Shown here: positions 32,782 through 41,571 of the stretch, piece after piece | Position numbering within the stretch: the stretch's first letter is position 1 | How the letters are laid out: every line of letters begins with the position of its first letter | NCBI GenBank assembly: GCA_963724135.1 | Contig: CAVRTA010000006.1 | Coordinates: 372,001-436,000, forward strand | Direction of reading: 5' to 3' | Origin: DATLGB01 sp963724135 | Lineage (GTDB): Bacteria; Actinomycetota; Thermoleophilia; Solirubrobacterales; Solirubrobacteraceae | DNA length: 64,000 nt | Notes under the pieces: model-generated | Told to the model about the DNA's origin: nothing | Databases searched by the model: none | What the model saw: the letters and a program-made list of their open reading frames with translations, nothing else | Position numbers and translations under genes: made by a program

Positions 32782-35153
32782 CGGCGGACGCGGACCCGCT
32801 TGGTCGCCCGGACGCCGGCTCCGCGCGCCGTGCGCGCGGTCAGCACGAGCCGGTGGCGGCCCGCGCGCACGCGGCGCAGGCGCTCGAGGCGCACGCGGCG
32901 GGTGCGCGCGGTGCGAGCCAGCCTGCCGCGGTACACGGCCCGCCCGCGACGATCGCTGAGGCGGATCGTCACGGCGCGCAGCGACCCCCGCCCGCGGAGC
33001 ACCACGCGCACCGGCAGGGTGAGGCGGCGGTTGGCGCGCCGCGCGGAGAACCCGGCCCGCCGCAGCCGTACACGCAGTCGCCGTCCGCTCGGCGCGCCCG
33101 GTGTCGGGGTGGCGGTCGCCGTGGGGGTCGGCGTGGCGCCGGCCGCCGATCCGCAGCCGGAGAGGTCGAAGGTCCGCCGGGCGCCGCGCACGGCGGTGAA
33201 GGTGCGCGTGGCGCGCACGGCGCCGGCGCGCTCGCAGGTCAGCGTGAAGGCCTCGTCGGCCGGGCCGTACGGGCGCCTGGAGGGGTTGACGTGCCACTCG
33301 AAGGTCCCGCTCGCCGGGACTGTCAGCGTCGCATCGAGCGTCTCGGGAGTCGTGGCCAGCGGGACGTCGTCCGTGCCGTCGCCGTCGGTGTCCGTCGAGC
33401 GCGGCAGGGCGAACTCCTTGCGCAGCCGCAGGGTCGCCCCCGCCGGGGCGCTGCCTTCGAGCACGACGTGGTCGGCGACGTTGGCGGCGTACTCGCCGGC
33501 GACGATCAGCGCCTCGCGCCAGCCCCGGCCGGCGGTGGGGCCGAAGCCCTCGTACTCGGCGATCACGGCGTTGGCGTAGCCCGTGTGGAAGTTGTTCCCG
33601 CGCAGCTCGGGCGTGTAGCCGTACGTGCCCTGCGAGTAGTAGAGGAAGTCGTCGGCCGGCCCGGTGATGTTGCCGAGCGTCGCGTAGCCGAGCTCGGAGA
33701 TCCCCTGGGTCGGCGCCGCCATGTCGTCGCCGAGCGCCTTCGTCCGCGTCTCGTCGGGCGTTGTCGGCTCGACCTCGTCGTTGGGGATGTCGAACCCCGG
33801 CTGGCGCAGGATGCGGCCCTCGGCCGTGAAGGTGTGGAAGGTGATGTAGACCTGGACCTGGTTGGCGCGCCCGAAGGCCCGGATCGCAAGCGCCTCGGGC
33901 TCGGTGAACGGCTCCGGTCCGCGGTACCCCTGGCTGGTCGGGTCGCTCGAGGAGCCGGCCCCGCCCCAGTACGCGCTGTAGGCCCGGTTGAGGTCGACCC
34001 CGAACGGGGCCCGCGTCGCACACGGCTGCGCCTGCGACTCCGGCGTCGAGGCGCGACAGTTCTTGCGCTTGTAGGCGCCCGAGTCGCTCGCTGCCAGCGG
34101 GAGGGTGCTCGCCGACGGAGCGTCGTCGCCGGCGGCCATCGCCTCCCCGGCCTGGCGCGACACCGCGAACCCGTCCGGGTTGGCCATCGGGAAGACGAAC
34201 ACGCGCGCCTTGCGCAGCAGGGCGGTCACGCGCGTGTCCGCGCCGGCGGCGTACGTCTTGGCCAGGTCGATGGCGAACTCCGTCGCGATCTCGCCGCTGG
34301 GCCACTCGCGCGCGTGGGTCAGCCCGGAGATGAGCACGATCGGCCGGCCGTCGCCCGCGCGGCCGACGTCCGCGGCGATCTCGACGCCTTCGAACGGGCG
34401 GTCTTCCAGGCTCGCACCGGGCATCGCGGCGGCACGGACGTGGCCGGGGTACTGGTCGGCGATCGCCTTGAGATCGGTCCCGTAGTCGCCGAACGCGCGA
34501 TAGGTCGTGCGGCCCGACGGCAGCGCCCGGGCGCCGCTCGCGCGCCGCTCGTCGGAGCGCAGCATCCGGCGCAGGGAGGACAGCGGGTCGGCGTCGAGCG
34601 TCCTCACCCGGAAGCTGTCGAGCAGCGCCCGCTGGGCCCGCGAGTGCAACAGCACCTCGGCGGAATCGCTATCGACGGCGTGCAGGACGTCGAGACCGAG
34701 GGCCGCGAGGCGCCGCGCGCCGGCCGGGCCGTCGAGTGCGACCTCGACCAGCTGCGGCCGGGCCACCTTGCGCTCGACGCGCTGCGACAGCAGGTCCAGC
34801 CGCACCTCCTCGGCGGGCCCGGACCGCCGGCACGCCTGGATGTCGACGATCTGGCCGCGGTCGAGGAGGACCGTTGCGCGCTCGGCCGAGGCCAGCGACG
34901 CCGACGACGCCAGACCCGTGCCGCTGGCGCGATCGAAGACGGCCAGGTCGTAGTCGGTCCCGGCCGGCGCGCTGGTGCGAACCGTCAGCGCCTCGTCGCG
35001 CCGCGCCACGTACGGGCGCACCGCGACACCGGTCCCGACCGCCAGCCGGTCCTGGCAGGGCGCCAGCCGCGTGCCGGTCGTGTGGTGGATCTCGAACGCG
35101 CCAGCCACGGGGGCGACGGCGAGCACGACCAGCGCGGTGATGAGCGACCGCAT
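32778..35153 (-). CDS. secreted M14 zinc carboxypeptidase with basic C-terminal domain
   Basis: An exported metallopeptidase of about 790 residues. Signal RSLITALVVLAVAPVAGA; then about 220 residues without a recognised fold (possibly a propeptide). M14 domain: GLTHAREWPSGE with zinc ligands His and Glu, ARVFVFPMANPDGF, VDLNRAYSAYW (substrate Asn-Arg), and FHTFTAEGRI with the third zinc ligand His. A later EYEGFGP could carry the catalytic Glu. The C-terminus has PTPTATATPTP followed by about 110 residues very rich in Arg, predicted beta-sandwich, perhaps for wall binding. ATG 35153 best fits the signal peptide; ATG 35162 is also in frame. Last gene of the aspartate-family run, 24 bases after thrB. 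Confidence 0.87.
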   Translation of the reverse strand: MRSLITALVVLAVAPVAGAFEIHHTTGTRLAPCQDRLAVGTGVAVRPYVARRDEALTVRTSAPAGTDYDLAVFDRASGTGLASSASLASAERATVLLDRGQIVDIQACRRSGPAEEVRLDLLSQRVERKVARPQLVEVALDGPAGARRLAALGLDVLHAVDSDSAEVLLHSRAQRALLDSFRVRTLDADPLSSLRRMLRSDERRASGARALPSGRTTYRAFGDYGTDLKAIADQYPGHVRAAAMPGASLEDRPFEGVEIAADVGRAGDGRPIVLISGLTHAREWPSGEIATEFAIDLAKTYAAGADTRVTALLRKARVFVFPMANPDGFAVSRQAGEAMAAGDDAPSASTLPLAASDSGAYKRKNCRASTPESQAQPCATRAPFGVDLNRAYSAYWGGAGSSSDPTSQGYRGPEPFTEPEALAIRAFGRANQVQVYITFHTFTAEGRILRQPGFDIPNDEVEPTTPDETRTKALGDDMAAPTQGISELGYATLGNITGPADDFLYYSQGTYGYTPELRGNNFHTGYANAVIAEYEGFGPTAGRGWREALIVAGEYAANVADHVVLEGSAPAGATLRLRKEFALPRSTDTDGDGTDDVPLATTPETLDATLTVPASGTFEWHVNPSRRPYGPADEAFTLTCERAGAVRATRTFTAVRGARRTFDLSGCGSAAGATPTPTATATPTPGAPSGRRLRVRLRRAGFSARRANRRLTLPVRVVLRGRGSLRAVTIRLSDRRGRAVYRGRLARTARTRRVRLERLRRVRAGRHRLVLTARTARGAGVRATKRVRVRR

Positions 35154-35176
35154 GACACCCATAACGCCCGCGGGGC

Positions 35177-36028
35177 CTAAAGCTCGCGGACGTCCGCCCC
35201 GCGCTCCTCGAACGGGACGCGCATGACCTCCGCCCACCCCTCGCAGCGCTCCCGGAGCGCGCCCACGACGGTGCCGGTGGTGTCGTAGGAGGTCCACACG
35301 AGCACGGTGGGACCGGCGCCCGAGATCGTCGCGCCGAGCGCGCCGAGCTTGCTCGCCTCCTGCAGGACCGCAGCTGAGCGCGGGTAGAGGTGCGCGCGGT
35401 GCGGCTGGTGGAGATGGTCGTGGAGACCCAGCGCGATCAGCGACAGGTCGCCGCGCGCAAGTCCGAGGACGAGCTGCGCGGTGTGGCCGACGTTCGCGAC
35501 GGCGTCGTGCATGCTCACGTGCGCGGGCAGCGCCCGGCGGGCGTCGCGCGTGCGCACCTGCTGGTCGGGGACGACGAGCACCGCCTCGAGGCCCGGGGGG
35601 ACGCCCATGCGCATGACCTCGCCGTCGACGCAGGCGACGAACCCTCCGTGCAGCGCCGCCGCGACGTTGTCCGGGTGACCCTCGAGCTCGGTCGCGAGTG
35701 CGAGGATGTCGGCGTCGAGCTCGAAGATCGAGTCGGCGGCGAGCAGCCCCGCGAGGTAGGCGGCGGCGCTCGTCCCCAGCCCGCCGCTCAGCGGGACGTC
35801 GGAGCGGATGCGGAACTCGAAGTGCCCCGGGTCCGCCAGCTTGCGGAAGCCGCGCACGCACAGGTTGCGCTGGTCGCGCGCGATGCGCAGGTCGGTTACG
35901 ACGTTGAAATGGCCGGTCTCGACCACCTCGACCTCGACGTGCAGCGCGAGTGCCGCCGCGAGCACGTCGAACCCGGGCCCCAGGTTGGCCGACGAGGCCG
36001 GCACCCGGACGAGGCGGCGCCGGTTCAC
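35177..36028 (-). CDS. thrB: homoserine kinase
   Basis: Phosphorylates homoserine with ATP in threonine synthesis. GHMP-kinase fold: RLVRVPASSANLGPGFDVLA at the N-terminus, the ATP loop VPLSGGLGTSAAAYLAGLLA, and the C-terminal LGATISGAGPTVLVW. 283 residues is slightly short but complete. GTG 36028 overlaps the threonine synthase stop by GTGA, so translation is coupled. It is the last biosynthetic gene of lysA-hom-GNAT-thrC-thrB. Confidence 0.93.
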   Translation of the reverse strand: MNRRRLVRVPASSANLGPGFDVLAAALALHVEVEVVETGHFNVVTDLRIARDQRNLCVRGFRKLADPGHFEFRIRSDVPLSGGLGTSAAAYLAGLLAADSIFELDADILALATELEGHPDNVAAALHGGFVACVDGEVMRMGVPPGLEAVLVVPDQQVRTRDARRALPAHVSMHDAVANVGHTAQLVLGLARGDLSLIALGLHDHLHQPHRAHLYPRSAAVLQEASKLGALGATISGAGPTVLVWTSYDTTGTVVGALRERCEGWAEVMRVPFEERGADVREL

Positions 36029-37036
36029 GCGAAGAGCACCCGCTCCACGGCCGCGGTGGTGGCGTCGCAGCCGACCACGGCGCCGGCCTGCGCCAGCGCC
36101 GTCTGCGGATCCTTGAGCCCGTGGCCGGTGAGGACGCAGACCACGCGCGACGACGCCCTCGGGCGCCCCGTTGACGAGCAGGCCGGCCACGCTCGCGGCC
36201 GAGGCCGGCTCGCAGAAGACGCCCTCGTGCGCGGCCAGGAACCGGTAGGCGTCGAGGATCTGCTCGTCGGAGACCGCCCGGATCGACCCGTTCGACGCGC
36301 TCATGGCCCCCATCGCCTCCTCCCAGCGGGCGGGGTTGCCGATCCGGATCGCGCTCGCGACCGTCTCCGGCTCGGCGACCGGCGCGCCGTGGACGAGCGG
36401 GGCGGCTCCCTCCGCCTGCCAGCCGAGCATCCGCGGCGCGGTGCCGGCCTCCTGGAAGCCCTTCCAGTAGGCGGTGATGTTGCCCGCGTTGCCCACGGGG
36501 ATGCTGAGGGCGTCGAGCGAGCCGAGGTCCTCGAGGATCTCGAAGGACGCGGTCTTCTGCCCCTCTAGCCGGAACGGGTTGACCGAGTTCACCAGCCCGA
36601 TGGGGTGGCTGTCGGCGAGCTCGCGCACGATCGTCAGCGCCTGGTCGAAGTTGCCCTGCAGCGCGATCACGCGCGCCCCGTGCATCAGCGCCTGCGCGAG
36701 CTTGCCGGTCGCGATCTTGCCCTCCGGGACGATCACCGCGCCGGTCAGCCCCGCTCGCCCGGCGTAGGCGGCGGCGCTCGCGGCGGTGTTGCCCGTCGAC
36801 GCGCAGATGACGGCCTGCGCCCCCTCGCGCACGGCGGCGCTGACCGCGCACGTCATCCCGCGGTCCTTGAACGAGCCGGTCGGGTTGAGCCCCTCGAGCT
36901 TGAGCTAGACCTCGGCGCCGACGCGCTCGGAGACGCGCTCGGCGAGCACGAGCGGCGTCGACCCCTCGCCGAGGGAGACCACCGGGTCGCCGGGTGCGAA
37001 CGGCAGCCGGTCGCGGTAGCGCTCGATCAGGCCCAC
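36025..37036 (-). CDS. thrC: threonine synthase (in-frame amber and one frameshift)
   Basis: PLP enzyme converting phosphohomoserine to threonine. Visible: PVVSLGEGSTPLVLAERV, the PLP lysine in TGSFKDRGMTCAVS, ASTGNTAASAAAYAGRAG, IPVGNAGNITAYWKG (the PLP phosphate loop is GNAGNIT-like), and VFCEPASAASVAGLL. In the given sequence codon TAG at 36905-36907 interrupts the frame where a Tyr or Trp is expected just before LKLEGLNPTGS, and an indel near 36165 breaks the C-terminus, which ends QALVGCDATTAAVERVLFA-like before TGA at 36025. GTG 37036 overlaps the upstream GNAT gene by 10 bases. Either a sequencing error or a recently damaged gene. Confidence 0.88.
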
Positions 37037-37563
37037 GCCGAGGCCACCGCCGAGTACATGACGTTGTCGACGGGCTCGTCCCATTCGCGCGTGTACGCGC
37101 GCAGCACCCCCTCGCGCTGGAAGCCGGCGCGCTCCGCCAGTCGTTGGGTGGCGACGTTCTCCTCCAGCGTCGCCAGCCCCACCCGCTGGAGCCCGAGCAC
37201 GCCGAACGCCCAGGCGACCACCAGCCGCAGCGCCTCCAGCCCCGCGCCGCGCCGCCGAGCGGCCGGCACGACCAGGAACCCGCACTCCGCGCGGCGGTGC
37301 GTCCAGGCGAAGCTGTGCAGCAGGAAGAGCCCCGCGAACGTGTCATCCGCCACGGCGGCGAAGCGGGCGGCCTCGCCGGCGGCCCGCTCGCGCGCATCGC
37401 GCTTGAACGTCGTGCGCGCCTCGCCTTCGCTGGGCGCCTCGAAGCCGACCATCCGGGCCAGCGACGGGTCGTCGGCGAACGCCTGCACGTAGGGCGCGGC
37501 GTCGCCGGGCTCGACCGGCCGCAGCAGGACCCGCTCGCCCACGAGCTGCTCGGAGCCGATCAG
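37027..37563 (-). CDS. GNAT-family acetyltransferase (RimJ/RimL-like)
   Basis: A 178-residue RimJ/RimL-type acetyltransferase placed between hom and thrC. LVGERVLLRPVEPGDAAPYV is the usual opening, ECGFLVVPAARRRGAGLEAL the acetyl-CoA loop, and LGLQRVGLATLEENVATQRL the RimL-type helix leading to GFQREGVLR. Start choice: a strong GAGGAGGAG ends 5 bases before CTG 37563, which overlaps the hom stop as CTGA; GTG 37542 is the conventional alternative. Substrate unknown; a role in amino-acid metabolism is only suggested by position. Confidence 0.82.
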   Translation of the reverse strand: MIGSEQLVGERVLLRPVEPGDAAPYVQAFADDPSLARMVGFEAPSEGEARTTFKRDARERAAGEAARFAAVADDTFAGLFLLHSFAWTHRRAECGFLVVPAARRRGAGLEALRLVVAWAFGVLGLQRVGLATLEENVATQRLAERAGFQREGVLRAYTREWDEPVDNVMYSAVASAWA

Positions 37564-38784
37564 ACGTACTCCTCCTCGATGACGCGGATCGCGTGCGGCC
37601 TGGAGCGGATGAAGTCCAGCCGGCTGATCAGCTGCAGGGCGGCGTACAGGCTGCGACTCGCGCACCGGATGGATGGTCATCACCAGCCGCGCCTCGGCGC
37701 CCAGCCCGTGCTGGTAGAGCTGCTTGATCGAGCAGCCCTGCATGCCGAGCACCTCGGCGACCTGGGCGAGCACGCCCGGCCGGTCGGCGACCTCCATGCG
37801 CACGTAGAACGCGGACACGACGTCCTCGACGATCTCGAGCCGCTGCGTCGTCTCCGGCGTCGAGGCGGGCGGGATCATCGCGCTGATCACGTCGCCCAGC
37901 ACGGCCGTCGCGGTCTGCGGGCCGCCGGCGCCGGGACCGGACATCGTGATCTCGGTGATCGCCGGCGCCTCGACCGTCACCGCGTTGTAGGGCCCGTGCA
38001 CGGAGGCAAGCGGGTGGCCGGAGTAGAGGAGCGCGGGATGCACGCGGACGCTCAGCCCGCCATCGACGCGCTCGGCGGTCCCGATCAGCTTCAGCCCCAG
38101 CCGCAGGTCGCGCGCGAACTGCATGTCGTCGGCGGTGATGTGCTCGATGCCCTCGTAGGGGACGTCGTCGATCGAGACCGGGGTGTCGAAGGCGAGCCGC
38201 GCGAGGATCGCCATCTTGGCGGCGGCGTCCTTGCCGGTGACGTCGTCGGTGGGGTCGGCCTCCGCGTAGCCGAGCCGCTGCGCCTCGGCCAGCGCGTCGC
38301 CGTAGGACATGCCCTTGCCCGCCATCTCGGTGAGGATGTAGTTGGTCGTGCCGTTGACGATGCCGCTGATGCGGTCGACGTGCGAGCCGGCGAGCGACTC
38401 CTGGATGACCCGGATGACCGGGACCACGCCGGCGACCGCGCCCTCGAAGCGCAGCTGCACGCCGTGCTCGCGCGCGGTCGCCCACAGCTCCTCCCCGTGC
38501 GTGGCGAGCAGCTGCTTGTTGGCGGTGACGACGTGCTTGCCGGCGCGCATGGCGCGCAGGACGTAGTCGCGCGCGGGCTCGAGGCCGCCCATCAGCTCGA
38601 CGATCAACTGCGAGCGCTCGAGGATGTCGTCGAAGTCGCCCTGCGAGCGCGTGAGGACGCCGACGATCTCCGGCCGCAGCCCGGTGAGGTTGACGATGCT
38701 GCCCGCGCGCTCGGGCAGCAGCTCGGCGAACGCGCCGCCGACGGTCCCGTGGCCGAGCAGGCCGATGCCGAAGCTATCAGGCAT
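37560..38784 (-). CDS. hom: homoserine dehydrogenase (one frameshift)
   Basis: Reduces aspartate semialdehyde to homoserine with NAD(P)H. Rossmann start FGIGLLGHGTVGGAFAELL; VVTANKQLLATHG; the signature GIVNGTTNYILTEM; and catalytic region YAEADPTDDVTGKDAAAKMA. The C-terminal ACT domain (VADRPGVLAQVAEVLGMQGC) suggests feedback by threonine. One indel near 37650 precedes the end, after which the frame reads LISRLDFIRSRPHAIRVIEE and TGA. ATG 38784 overlaps the lysA 3' end. Confidence 0.93.
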
Positions 38785-39974
38785 CACGGCGCGTCAGGTC
38801 GTCGTAGGTCTCGCGGCGCACGACCACGCGGGCGTCGCCGCCCCGACACGAAGATCACCGGCGGCCGCGGGATGCCGTTGTAGTTGTTGGCCATCGCGTG
38901 GCCGTAGGCGCCCGTCGCGGGCGTGACGAGGACGTCGCCGACGGCCGGCGCCGGCAGCTCGGCGTCGCCGACGAGCACGTCGGTCGACTCGCAGTGCTTG
39001 CCGACGACCGCGTAGCGCTCGCCGGCGCCGTCCCGGTCGGCGAGCCGCGCCTCGTAGCGCGCGCCGTAGAGCATCGGGCGCAGGTTGTCCGACATGCCGC
39101 CGTCGACGGCGACGAACCCGCGCTTGACGTCGGCCACGCGTGTAGAGGGTGACTCCGGCGTTGGCGACGAGCGCGCGGCCCGGCTCGAGCAGCAGGTCGA
39201 CGTCGTCGCCGAAGAGGCCGGCGAGCGCCTCGACCCACTCCTTCGGTGAGGGCGGCTCGTCGTCGGTTTCGTAGGGAACGGCCATGCCGCCGCCGAGGTC
39301 GTACGATGCGGAACTTCGGGAGGCGGTCCAGCGTCCGAACTGCCTCGATGAAGGGGGCGGAGGTGAAGAGCTGCGAGCCGAGGTGGAAGTGCAGGCCGAC
39401 GATGTCGACGGCGTCCGGAGGGTTGGCGATCAGCGCGGCGGCCTCGTCGGTGGGAGGCCGAACTTCGACTCGTCGTGGCCGGTCATGATGCCCGCGTGCG
39501 TGTCGGTCTCGACGCCGGGGACGACGCGGATCAGGCAGCGCTGGCCGCGCGCGCCGACGTCGGTCAGCTTCTGCGCGTCGGAGCCGTCGAGCACGATCAG
39601 CCCGACGCCCGCCTCGACGGCCATCCGCAGCTCGGTCGTGCGACTTGGCGTTGCCGTGCATGACGATCTTCGCCGGGTCGAAGCCCGCCTTGAGCGCGAG
39701 GTGCAGCTCGCCGCCGCTGGCGACGTCGACGCGCAGCCCCTCCTCGGCGAACAGCCGCAGTGCGGCGGTGACACGGGAAGGCCTTCGACGCGTAGACGAT
39801 CCGCGCCGGACCGTCCGCGAATTCGCGCGCCCGCGCGCGGAGATCGTCCTCGGCGACGACGTACGCCGGCGTGCCGAACTCGCGCGCCAGCTCGACCGCG
39901 TCGCAGCCGCCGATCTGCAGCCGCCCGTCCACGACTGACGAGTGCTGCGGATACACGCTCGCGACCGTCATCAT
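38777..39974 (-). CDS. lysA: diaminopimelate decarboxylase (about six frameshifts)
   Basis: Last step of lysine synthesis, decarboxylating meso-diaminopimelate with PLP. Reconstructed pieces: GTPAYVVAEDDLRARAREFA; PLP lysine in IVYASKAFP; VDVASGGELHLALKAGF with KIVMHGNAK; RCLIRVVPGVETDTHAGIMT; VGLHFHLGSQLF; DLLLEPGRALVANAG (phosphate-binding); VAVDGGMSDNLRPMLYGARY; and a C-terminus RRETYDDLTRRDA before TGA 38777-38779. Indels fall near 39775, 39650, 39455, 39305, 39135 and 38835. ATG 39974 is the first of two tandem ATGs. The true stop is taken from the frame giving the family's normal end. Confidence 0.88.
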
Positions 39975-40714
39975 GCGGCGGCGCACTCTATGTCACGTAC
40001 CCGCCGCCTCCCCACCCCCGCGCCGCCCGCCCGACCGCGACTTCCACGACGGCCTGGCGTACACGCTGTGGCTGCCCGACTCAACGCCCGAGGGCGGCAT
40101 GGTCGATCATCCACGGCGCGGGCAGCTGCAAGGAGAACCACCACGACATGGCCCGCGCCGCGCGCGCCGCGGGGCTGGCCGCGGTCTGCTTCGACCTGCG
40201 CGGCCACGGCGAGACCGGCGGGCAGCTGGACGGCCGCGTGCTCGAGGACGTCGCCGCGGTCGCCGAGCTCCTCCCGCGCCCGCTGGCGCTGCGCGGTTCG
40301 AGCCTCGGCGGCTACGTGGCGATCGCGGCCGCCGAGGGCGCCGGCGCGGACGCGATCGTGGCCATCTGCCCGGCGCCGGGCGAAGGGCTGGCCCGCGCAC
40401 TGCGGTCCGGTCGCTTCGACTTGGCGGTCGACCTCCCGGCGGCCGAGGCGGTGCTGGTCGAGCACGACCTCGGCCTCGTCGTCGAGCAGTCCACGACGCC
40501 GCTGATCCTGATCCACGCCGAGGGCGACGAGCAGGTGCCTTACGAGTACAGCGTGTCGCTGCACGAGCGGTCCGCCGCGCCGCTGAAGAAGCTGATCGTC
40601 GTCCCGGGCGGCCACCACCGCTCGGTCCAGCACGACCCGGAGCTCCAGGGCGAGGCGCTCAGGTTCGTCCGCCGCGCGTTCGCCTCCGATCCGCCTCCCA
40701 CCGCCGGCGTTTAG
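39973..40714 (+). CDS. alpha/beta hydrolase (one frameshift)
   Basis: A small serine hydrolase fold. FHDGLAYTLWLPDSTPEGG leads, after an indel near 40105, to IIHGAGSCKENHHDMARAA (oxyanion loop HGAG), VCFDLRGHGETGG, the nucleophile elbow ALRGSSLGGYVAIAAAEG (Ser in G-S-S-L-G-G), LILIHAEGDEQVPYE (acid) and VPGGHHRSVQ (His). About 245 residues. Start ATG 39973 is in frame with the first piece; its CATG is shared with the divergent lysA start. Substrate not predictable; dienelactone-hydrolase-like or esterase. Confidence 0.78.
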
Positions 40715-40738
40715 GCACCGAGGGAGGGGTTCGGGAGA

Positions 40739-40824
40739 CCACCCCTGGATTTCGTGCGCCCTGGCACGGGGAATCCAGGGGTGGCCCGTCGTGGCGGCCG
40801 ATCCCGGCCCCCTTATCGCGCAGT
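40739..40824. repeat. intergenic element C: long hairpin plus conserved block
   Basis: Perfect 13-bp arms CCACCCCTGGATT (40739-40751) and AATCCAGGGGTGG (40772-40784) with an inner CGTGC/GCACG stem, then 23 bases later CCCTTATCGCGCAGT (from 40810), which matches CCCTCATCGCGCAGT of elements A and B. It lies between convergent hydrolase and lgt genes and could end transcription from both sides. Confidence 0.7.
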
Positions 40825-40827
40825 GGG

Positions 40828-41571
40828 CTACGGCGTCGATAACCGAGGCGACCGCGCCAACCACGCCGCCCCGGCCACAAGCATCGCGAGCGACATGAGC
40901 TGCGCGAGCGTGAGCCCGAGCGCCACGTCCGTGTTGCGCCGGAGGAACTCGACCAGGAAGCGCTCCACGCCCGCAAGCACCAGATAGAGCGCGAACAGCC
41001 GTCCCGGCGCGAACCGGTCGCGCAGCCGCCAGAGCACCAGCGCGGCCAGGCCCATCGCCAGGGTCTCGTAGATCGGCGTCGGGTGCACCGGCACGTCGAT
41101 GGGCACGGCTCCGTCCGGATAGGCCATCGCCCACGGGCCGTCCCACGCCTTGCCGTAGTCCCCGTCGCCGGACACCTGGCAGCCGACGCGACCGACGGCG
41201 TACCCCAGCGCCAGCGCCGGGGCGCACAGGTCGAGCAGCCCGAGGTTGACCATCCCCCGGCGCGACGCCCACAGCACCACCGCGATCGCCCCGCCGATGG
41301 CGCCGCCGTACCAGACGAGCCCCGAGCCGCCGAACAGCGTCCCGAGCACGTCGTCGGAGAGCTCGTCCGTGTGGTCGGCGACGTACCACAGCCGGGCGCC
41401 GACGAGCCCGCCGACCAGCCCGGCGAAGATGATCTCGTAGGACCAGTCGACCGGCTTACCGAGCTCGCGCAGGCGCCGGGCGAGCACCAGCCCGCAGAGG
41501 ATGAACGCCGCCCCGAAGAACAGGCCGAACGTCTTGACCGACAGGCCGAGGATGTCGAAGTCGGGCTGCAC
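40828..41571 (-). CDS. lgt: prolipoprotein diacylglyceryl transferase
   Basis: Attaches diacylglycerol to the lipobox cysteine of exported lipoproteins, in the cytoplasmic membrane. About seven helices. Signature: GYAVGRVGCQVSGDGDYGKA (the Lgt motif with Arg and the GDGDYG loop), SGLVWYGGAIGGAIAV, and VHPTPIYETLAMGLAALVLW. 247 residues, near the lower end for the family. GTG 41571 abuts the dehydrogenase stop, so they are co-transcribed. Clients in the window include the L,D-transpeptidase, the DUF4352-like and the CWB2 lipoproteins. Confidence 0.94.
   Translation of the reverse strand: MQPDFDILGLSVKTFGLFFGAAFILCGLVLARRLRELGKPVDWSYEIIFAGLVGGLVGARLWYVADHTDELSDDVLGTLFGGSGLVWYGGAIGGAIAVVLWASRRGMVNLGLLDLCAPALALGYAVGRVGCQVSGDGDYGKAWDGPWAMAYPDGAVPIDVPVHPTPIYETLAMGLAALVLWRLRDRFAPGRLFALYLVLAGVERFLVEFLRRNTDVALGLTLAQLMSLAMLVAGAAWLARSPRLSTP

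Noticed and set aside
32046..35180. A 1044-residue open frame opposite the M14 peptidase gene, overlapping the L,D-transpeptidase gene
   Set aside because: The other frames encode proteins with signal peptides and catalytic motifs; this frame shows only GC-driven composition.
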